Shown here in pieces: positions 6,901 to 11,678 of a stretch of DNA of 11,678 bases (the stretch's first letter is position 1; each line of letters begins with the position of its first letter). The translations under genes and the position numbers were made by a program. The notes beneath the pieces were generated by a model. It had not been told where the DNA came from. It saw nothing but the letters and a program-made list of their open reading frames with translations, and made no database searches. Origin of the DNA: Stephanodiscus triporus (taxonomy: Eukaryota; Bacillariophyta; Thalassiosirophyceae; Thalassiosirales; Thalassiosiraceae); contig JALLAZ010000844.1 in NCBI GenBank assembly GCA_036939755.1, positions 1 through 11,678 on the forward strand, in the 5' to 3' direction.

Positions 6901-9695
6901 ACTTCCTTCAACATTCTGCTGCCCGACGCAGGCAATAATCTGAGAAATGTTGATGAAAGATCCCTTGGATCCAGCTGTGACCATGGCTTTGACACTGTTC
7001 TTTTCCGTGAGACTCCCTTGGGCTGATTTTCCCGCATGATCACGTGCAGTGTTGAGAACTCGATTTACAAGCTGTTCAAATGATTCGATCATTGTTCTTC
7101 CAGGCTGAGTCTCTAACTCTCCACGCTGGCCCTTTCGAACGAGATCATGCACATTGAGCTTGGCTTTATTGATGGTGCTTGCAATCTGTTCCATTGTGCT
7201 CACGTCTGCAATTGCATCACAAACTCCAATACTAAAACTAGTCTGTAAAACCCAGTAATTGGTGATGACCTGCACTTGATTCATGAATCGAGCTGTATCT
7301 TCGTGGCCTACATCTAGCCAGCCAGTATGGATGAGTCCACCCATACCAGAGCCAATGGTCTTCTTGTCAATCGTACCCTCAATCAATTCTCCATCCATTA
7401 CCCTCACAAGATCATCATAGGCGTTGAATGTGTTATCTCCTGGTCCACCACTGCTAGCCTTGCCCGTAAGATTAATCTTAGGTAAGATAAGTGAGATGAT
7501 TTGCTTTCCCGTCCACAACTCCTCTGGCTTGTATATAGCTGGCAGGGGGATGCGGCCATCCCAATCTTCGACCCACATCAAGAGATTCATCAAGATGTCC
7601 TTCTTCAAGAATACGTCACGCTTGGTCAACTTTTGCACGGCAAGCAAGGAATCCTGGACAATACCCATGACTGGACGGTTGGATTGCCCACTGACAATCA
7701 CACGAGGACTGTGCATCATCAACTCAGCCTCCGCACGGGCGGGCAAGCTCTGCGGAACATGTAAGTTCATCTCATCACCATCAAAATCAGCATTGTATGG
7801 GGAGGTGCAACTCAAATTCAATCGGAACGTACTCCAATCCAAAACCTTGGCCATGTGGCCCATGATGGACATCTTGTGAAGACTAGGCTGGCGATTGAAA
7901 AGGACAATATCTCCATCCCTCAGATGGCGTTCTACTATCCACCCATTCGCCAATAGCAAGTCACTTTTGTTCTTAACGTAGCGCAAGTCAATGCGTAATC
8001 CATCACTACGAATGATATGCTTCGCACCAGGATGCTCAGTTGGACCGTTGGCGACAAGGGCGCTCAGCTCTTGGATGTTGAATGGGGTCACGCGTGTTGG
8101 CACCGTTAAGTTCATTGCGATGCTCCTTGGTACACCTACCTGGTGAACTCCAAGGTTGGGATCCGCCGTAATGACCGTGCGCGCCGAAAAATCAACACGT
8201 TTCCCCATTAGATTTCCACGAATTCGACCCTCTTTCGCCTTGAGTCTTTGACTCAACGTCTTGAGTGGCCTACCACTCCTTTGAGTGACCTGTGGCATTC
8301 CGCGCATTTCATTGTTAATGAATGCAGCACAATTGTGTTGGAGGGCTTGCTCGAACTGCTCGACGATGATGTTAGGCTCGCCATTTTTGATGGCAGTCTT
8401 CAAGGCAATGTTGGATTTGACAATGTTGACGAGTTGGTGGGTCAGGTCATCTTCAGAGGAGTTAGCGCCACCCCCCATGACGACCGAAGGCCGAACGTGG
8501 AGAGGAGGCACGGGAAATACTGAGATGCACATCCATTCTGGGCGCGCCCAAGTTACGTCAAGCCCAAGGGCTTTGATTTCATCATCCCTCATCTTTTTGC
8601 TATCAAAGATCGAACCATAACACACAAGTAAGTGAGGAACAAATGATTTCATCAGTTCTTCATTCTCGAGAAGCCCGAAGCGAACTTACAAGATGTCGAC
8701 AGCCTTTTGAGCACTCAAGAACTGTTTCTTATCACCGCTGCTCCCAGGGACACGATCCATCTCATCCGCGTATTCAATCTCTACATGCAATCCCACCCTG
8801 GTGTATTTGGGCTGAACGCCATTGCAGTGGTCGCACTTCTTTTTGGGGCGGATGAGTTCATGCATGGCAGTCAACCTCCTCTTCCTGTTCTTGATACCCT
8901 TAGCCTTACGAAACCTAAAATCCTCTTCTTCCAGGGTGATCCTACTACAATGAAAGCACACGCAACGCAAAGCCTTGAGAATTACATCAAGGAACCCATA
9001 GTGATAAACTGGACGTGCCAACTCAATGTGACCAAAGTATCCAGGATCAGACTTGTCGTGGATGTCGCCAAGACGAGGGTCGTTGACACCACCGTAGACG
9101 GGCTGTCCTGCCATATAGGTCTGTGCAAGGATACCACATAGAATGGCATTTTCATTAGAGCGTGAGTACTCAAAACTTGCGGCAAAATCAAAAGAAAAGC
9201 AATCCCACAAAAAACAGTCCAATTATCGTTGCACCCCAATGAATGAGTTGCTGTACTACGAAATCAACAAGACCCCATCCCTAATCGAGTAACAACAGAC
9301 TGGATGATAGCGCTCAAGTAATCTCCCCTCCATGCATGATGTGCATGCCACATGGTCAGACAAGTGGATTCCCTAAAGAGTGAACCCAAGTCTCATCATC
9401 AAATAACATCAAACACATCCAAATTAAACAAGAAAACGACAAAGGCAACGACGACGACAAAAGGTAACACCAAACTACGCACCTCATACCTCGTCACCCC
9501 CGCGGGAATCTTTCTCCCGTTCACCGTGATCGCCTGGGTGACAGAGTACTGCTTCAATTCCTCGGGATTGATGATACCGAATTGCAACTTTTTAATCCGT
9601 CTTAGACGCGCCGATGAGCGACCAAAGTTGGTCGAGCCTTGGTTGAGGGAGATGGCCCCCGCTTCGCGGGCGGTCCCGTCCTTTCGAGGTGCCAT
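3985..9695 (-). CDS. RPB1: RNA polymerase II largest subunit RPB1, three exons
   Basis: RPB1 forms the catalytic core of nuclear RNA polymerase II and carries the CTD tail that recruits capping, splicing and 3'-end factors. Exons on the minus strand are 9695-9483, 9120-8690 and 8599-3985, joining at phases 0 and 2 to give 1752 residues. The junctions rebuild family sequence: TRYE|TYMAGQPVYGGVNDPRLG and VDI-F-KKMRDDEIKALG, where Phe is split by the second intron. The N-terminus has RLRRIKKLQFGIINPEELK, the usual clamp start. The catalytic loop NADFDGDEMNLH places the metal-A aspartates at 486, 488 and 490. The bridge helix (EFFFHAMGGREGLIDTA...TAETGYIQRRL) spans about 817-852. The trigger loop TLNTFHYAG has His1104. 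The CTD is residues 1574-1741, followed by an acidic tip ending EKETED. The second clamp zinc site survives as C126, C129, C167 and C170. The first site, normally CxxC...CPGHFGH, is replaced by SDPGYFGH with no cysteine. The homology assignment is certain; splice sites are inferred from consensus and frame. Confidence 0.97.
4021..4524 (-). repeat. RPB1 CTD: 24 tandem 21-base heptad units
   Basis: Twenty-four contiguous 21-base units encode YSPTSPx heptads (residues 1574-1741). Twenty-two are YSPTSPA. The first is YSPTSPN (4504-4524) and one is YSPKSPA (the unit at 4210-4230). None has Ser-7. Tyr1, Ser2, Pro3, Ser5 and Pro6 are kept in every unit. Codons for the same residue vary widely between units (for example Ser as TCT, TCG, TCA, TCC, AGC and AGT; Ala in all four codons), so the repeat is conserved at protein level while the DNA has diverged. 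Just before it, about residues 1525-1573 form a degenerate Ser/Gly/Tyr-rich linker with partial YSP motifs. Confidence 0.95.
8600..8689 (-). other. RPB1 intron 2
   Basis: This is a 90-base phase-2 intron with a perfect GTAAGT donor (8689-8684) and an acceptor ending TTTGATAG (8600). Removal joins ATC-TT to C-AAA-AAG, giving IFKK, which fits the usual 'EIFKRI' of RPB1. Left in place, it stops translation at once. Confidence 0.85.
9121..9482 (-). other. RPB1 intron 1
   Basis: This is a 362-base phase-0 intron with donor GTGCGT (9482) and acceptor TTGCACAG (9121). It is AT-rich compared with its flanking exons. It falls between the PEELK block and the NDPRLG block of the RPB1 clamp, and its removal restores the expected spacing. 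Long first introns near the start codon can carry transcriptional elements, but none is recognisable here. Confidence 0.85.
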
Positions 9696-9949
9696 GACGG
9701 TTGCTTAGAGTTGTTATATTTGTTGATGTTTTGGCTGATTTTTGTGGAGAAATTTGGAGTTTTGCGATGCAAGACCAAGGCCCCGCCAACGTTTGTTATA
9801 TTGTGGAGCGTTGACGACACCAGTTGATTCTCTTTGTGGTTGGAAATTGCAGTCTCAGCCTGTGACCCTTAAAAGCGTTCTGCTGCGGTTTCACCGCCTA
9901 AACAAGGCAAACTGTATCGTCCAAGTTATGGTCGAGCGCTAAAAATAAA

Positions 9950-9968
9950 CGTCAATTTATTGTTGACG
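9950..9968. promoter_or_regulatory. CGTCAA/TTGACG inverted repeat
   Basis: CGTCAA (9950-9955) and TTGACG (9963-9968) are perfect inverted arms around a seven-base AT-rich spacer, upstream of RPB1. Each arm carries a TGACG-type half-site. A regulatory role is a guess; six-base arms arise easily by chance. Confidence 0.2.
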
Positions 9969-10243
9969 CAATCCGCTTTGGGCAGTCAAACAACTATTTC
10001 TATGCGCTGTTGATTATTCTGGTAGAAAATGACTTAGTCGGTGGTGGCTTTGCCACAGGGGCTAACACCCTGCTGTTATCAATTCTACGGGTGGGAATCG
10101 CGCCTGTAAAGCTTCCACAATTACCTTTATTCGATGATATTCATGCAGTCGTCGTCCACCCCCTCCTCATGGGCGAGGCAATTTTTGTGGATATGAAAGC
10201 CACGTTATTCGTATGTACTTAGTACTTACCTAGTAGTTGCGTC

Positions 10244-10259
10244 GGTCCGGGATCGGACC
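10244..10259. other. Perfect 6-bp hairpin with GGAT loop
   Basis: GGTCCG (10244-10249) pairs perfectly with CGGACC (10254-10259) over a GGAT loop. It is GC-rich in an AT-rich surround and lies just outside the left end of the proposed mobile element. Its function is unknown. Confidence 0.3.
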
Positions 10260-10296
10260 AGACTCCGATTTAAGTCTGTACTTCGTTCATATGATT

Positions 10297-10337
10297 GGAT
10301 AATCAACCACCGAAAACTATGAATTCAGAGTTTTCCT
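10297..10337. repeat. Left terminal inverted repeat of the candidate element
   Basis: It begins GGATAATCAACCACC, then GAAA, then ACTATGAATTCAGAG and TTTTC. It aligns to the reverse complement of 11504-11542 with a 3-4 base gap after the first 15 bases. Confidence 0.5.
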
Positions 10338-10482
10338 GAAAGTAAGGGATATTACGGACCTTCCCAGCACTTTCCACTTTCCACATTCTTTCAAAGTTAG
10401 AAGAGATGCTCCAGATCTATTCCCACACTCCAAAGTAAAGGGCAAAAATCCCAATAAAAAGATGGGGTACTTTATCGCCAGT

Positions 10483-10523
10483 GATACAAACCTGCCACCC
10501 CCAAAACACTATGAATTAAGAGT
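10483..10523. repeat. Degenerate third copy of the TIR motif
   Basis: GATACAAACC, then TGCCACC, then CCCAAAACACTATGAATTAAGAGT runs in the same orientation as the left TIR, about 186 bases inside it. It shares the CCACC, AAAAC, TATGAATT and AGAGT blocks with small insertions. It may be an internal subterminal repeat or the end of a nested copy. Confidence 0.35.
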
Positions 10524-10784
10524 CACCGTTAGTCAATTATTTGAGGCCCTCAACATGGCCGACGTGCCACCAATCCAAGCGTACGGCCCATGAAATGAAG
10601 AGAGATGTATATAACGTATATGTGCTGTTGCTGTTGCCGCTGATGCTCTGCATTATTGGTACTGCAATCACATCCGGCAACTATCTGGCAAGACAATTTT
10701 TTGACGCCTTGTGCCCTAGATGGTCATAAAAATATTAATAATTATAATTTTCTCTAGATTTAACATCGTCTACCTGTTGCATGT

Positions 10785-10860
10785 AATATTTGCTGATTGT
10801 TGTATGCTTTGGCACCGGGAGTGGTGGACGACGGTGACCACCATTATCGATCGATGCATT
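10785..10860 (+). repeat. Diverged sub-repeat, copy A
   Basis: This copy shares with 11177-11264, in the same order, an AATATTT start, GATTGTTGT-TGC, then GGACGACGG and ATCGATCGAT-like blocks. The second copy carries extra sequence in the middle. The alignment was made by eye and is approximate. Confidence 0.3.
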
Positions 10861-11176
10861 TTTTTGCCTGTTGTAGAAATTGCCTCCTAAACCTCCTCTT
10901 CCTAGAGTACCTCTGTGCCACCGCTGCCACTGTGCACTGTGTCATCACAATGTCCCTGCCAGGCCGACATGGAGCAATGACCAATTAGGCATGGAGGCTG
11001 CTGAGCCATCAGTAGGGCATCGCTGATTGTCTGGTCTGATATGTTTATCTACGTATTCCTATGTTGGGCACAACCCACAACAAAAGAAATGGGCGGTCGA
11101 TGCGACATCACCTAAATGGTTGATCGCAGCCTCTATGGCACCCCTCTAATGGCTCCGCTGCATACAATTGTCTCCC

Positions 11177-11264
11177 AATATTTTGGCGGATTGTTGTTTG
11201 CGGAGGTGCAGATAGTGTGGCATCATGGCATCTGTAGGACGACGGCGGCCACGATGATCGATGG
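11177..11264 (+). repeat. Diverged sub-repeat, copy B
   Basis: This copy contains AATATTTTGGCGGATTGTTG and then GGACGACGGCGGCCACGATG followed by ATCGATGG, matching blocks of copy A at 10785-10860. It sits directly before the long hairpin near the right end of the candidate element. Confidence 0.3.
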
Positions 11265-11266
11265 GT

Positions 11267-11315
11267 GTGTGTTTTGTTAGCTAGCCTTAGCTAGCTTTTA
11301 CCTAGCAAAACACAC
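11267..11315. other. 14-bp stem-loop inside the candidate element
   Basis: GTGTGTTTTGTTAG (11267-11280) pairs with CTAGCAAAACACAC (11302-11315), with 13 Watson-Crick pairs and one G-T pair. The 21-base loop itself contains CTAG/GCTAG repeats that can fold further. A competing arm, AACACACACC at 11321-11330, is also complementary to the left side. Such subterminal hairpins are common in MITE-like elements; a transcribed structured RNA is an alternative. Confidence 0.45.
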
Positions 11316-11490
11316 GTCACAACACACACCAATTTTAAACAAAAATTGTCCAAGCGGCAGTAGGCGGATATTGATTTCTCCGTCGGCCTCAGTGTCAGTG
11401 ACGGTGATCATACTGCCGCCGATGACCGATGAAGTACCGCTTCCCAAGATGGTGATCAAGCAAAAGCCATGGTGTTTTGCTCGGCATATG

Positions 11491-11542
11491 TACTATGAAT
11501 TCATATGAAAACTATGAATTCATAGTAGGTGGTTGAATATCC
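11491..11542. repeat. Right terminal inverted repeat with paired palindromes
   Basis: The outermost 15 bases (11528-11542, GGTGGTTGAATATCC) mirror the left end. Inside them is a perfect 16-bp palindrome ACTATGAATTCATAGT (11511-11526), and next to it a near copy ACTATGAATTCATA (11492-11505) separated by TGAAA. Two adjacent near-identical palindromes suggest a local duplication or a binding-site pair. Confidence 0.5.
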
Positions 11543-11678
11543 ATGAGTGTCTGAATATTAGATAAGTGTAGGAGTAGTAGTTAGAAAACTACATACTTAG
11601 CATATATATATCTAGTTCTATAAGCCTCCACCCCCAGCCGCAGGCAACCACACAGAGCGCGCGTTCGGGGAGGGACCC
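11543..11678. other. Non-coding right edge
   Basis: I see no gene in the last 136 bases. They hold a short AT dinucleotide run (about 11601-11611) and end in a GC-rich stretch. A gene could begin beyond the window. Confidence 0.4.

Larger units (their letters stand above)
9696..10296. promoter_or_regulatory. Upstream region of RPB1
   Basis: The RPB1 promoter and leader should lie at the left of this 601-base stretch. I see no clear TATA box. A small inverted repeat CGTCAA...TTGACG (9950-9968) contains TGACG/CGTCA half-sites of the type bound by bZIP proteins, 255 bases before the RPB1 ATG. A short perfect hairpin lies at 10244-10259. Short plus-strand frames, including one of 70 codons at 10010, lack any recognisable protein character. 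Confidence 0.4.
10297..11542. mobile_element. Candidate non-autonomous TIR element (MITE-like), about 1.25 kb
   Basis: The outer 15 bases are inverted copies: GGATAATCAACCACC at 10297-10311 and, reading inward on the other strand from 11542, GGATATTCAACCACC (14 of 15 identical). After a small length difference, both continue with ACTATGAATTCA, one mismatch, then AGTTTTC. About 33 of 35 aligned bases match. The interior has no transposase-like ORF; the longest frames are about 60 codons and featureless. It does contain a further degenerate copy of the end motif, two diverged sub-repeats and a long hairpin. No clean target-site duplication is visible: the flanks share only an offset ATGA. The right end includes palindromic sequence, which makes some of the match less independent. 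An old, non-coding DNA transposon is the best reading. Confidence 0.45.

Noticed and set aside
9037..9066. Missing zinc residues treated as a missed micro-intron or frameshift
   Set aside because: The frame continues smoothly from NDPRLG into FGHIEL with no splice signals, and the CPGH positions are present but substituted (DPGY), so it is not a simple loss of sequence.
9352..9708. 118-codon plus-strand frame antisense to RPB1 exon 1 and intron 1
   Set aside because: It has no domain and lies opposite a certain exon.
10010..10988. Short plus-strand frames of 62-70 codons right of RPB1
   Set aside because: They are short, show no recognisable features and lie partly inside the proposed non-coding element.
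10288..11550. Target-site duplication flanking the candidate element
   Set aside because: The flanks share only ATGA, offset by two bases from the left end, which is too short and misplaced to call.

Overview
This looks like nuclear DNA of a eukaryote, most likely a stramenopile alga such as a diatom. The support is short GT-AG introns, closely spaced protein genes on both strands, an RNA polymerase II largest subunit with an Ala-7 heptad tail, and GAC/CGA triplet tracts inside coding sequence. The lineage is an inference, because no marker here fixes the species.

Layout, left to right. Positions 1-493 are the upstream region of a two-exon plus-strand gene (494-1570) that I read as PSF3 (GINS3), a subunit of the GINS complex in the CMG replicative helicase. 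Positions 1571-2147 are intergenic and hold a strong imperfect hairpin. Positions 2148-3680 are a single-exon plus-strand ORF of 510 residues. Its N-terminal half is low complexity with Asp, Arg and Gly runs, and its C-terminal part looks helical and possibly TPR-like; I do not recognise the product. After a 304-base convergent gap, RPB1 occupies 9695 down to 3985 on the minus strand in three exons that splice in frame to a predicted 1752 residues, ending in 24 CTD heptads. The right-hand 2 kb (9696-11678) has no supportable gene. It contains a pair of imperfect terminal inverted repeats about 1.25 kb apart, which look like the ends of a non-autonomous DNA transposon or MITE-like element, plus several palindromes.

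The genes do not form a functional cluster: one is a replication factor, one is unknown and one is the transcription polymerase. The most notable points are (1) RPB1 seems to have lost all four ligands of its first clamp zinc site while keeping a compacted second site; (2) its CTD is nearly uniform YSPTSPA with no Ser-7; (3) the TIR-bounded element at 10297-11542; and (4) a NAGNAG tandem splice acceptor in PSF3. I found no evidence for a novel multi-gene system, CRISPR array, rRNA or tRNA.
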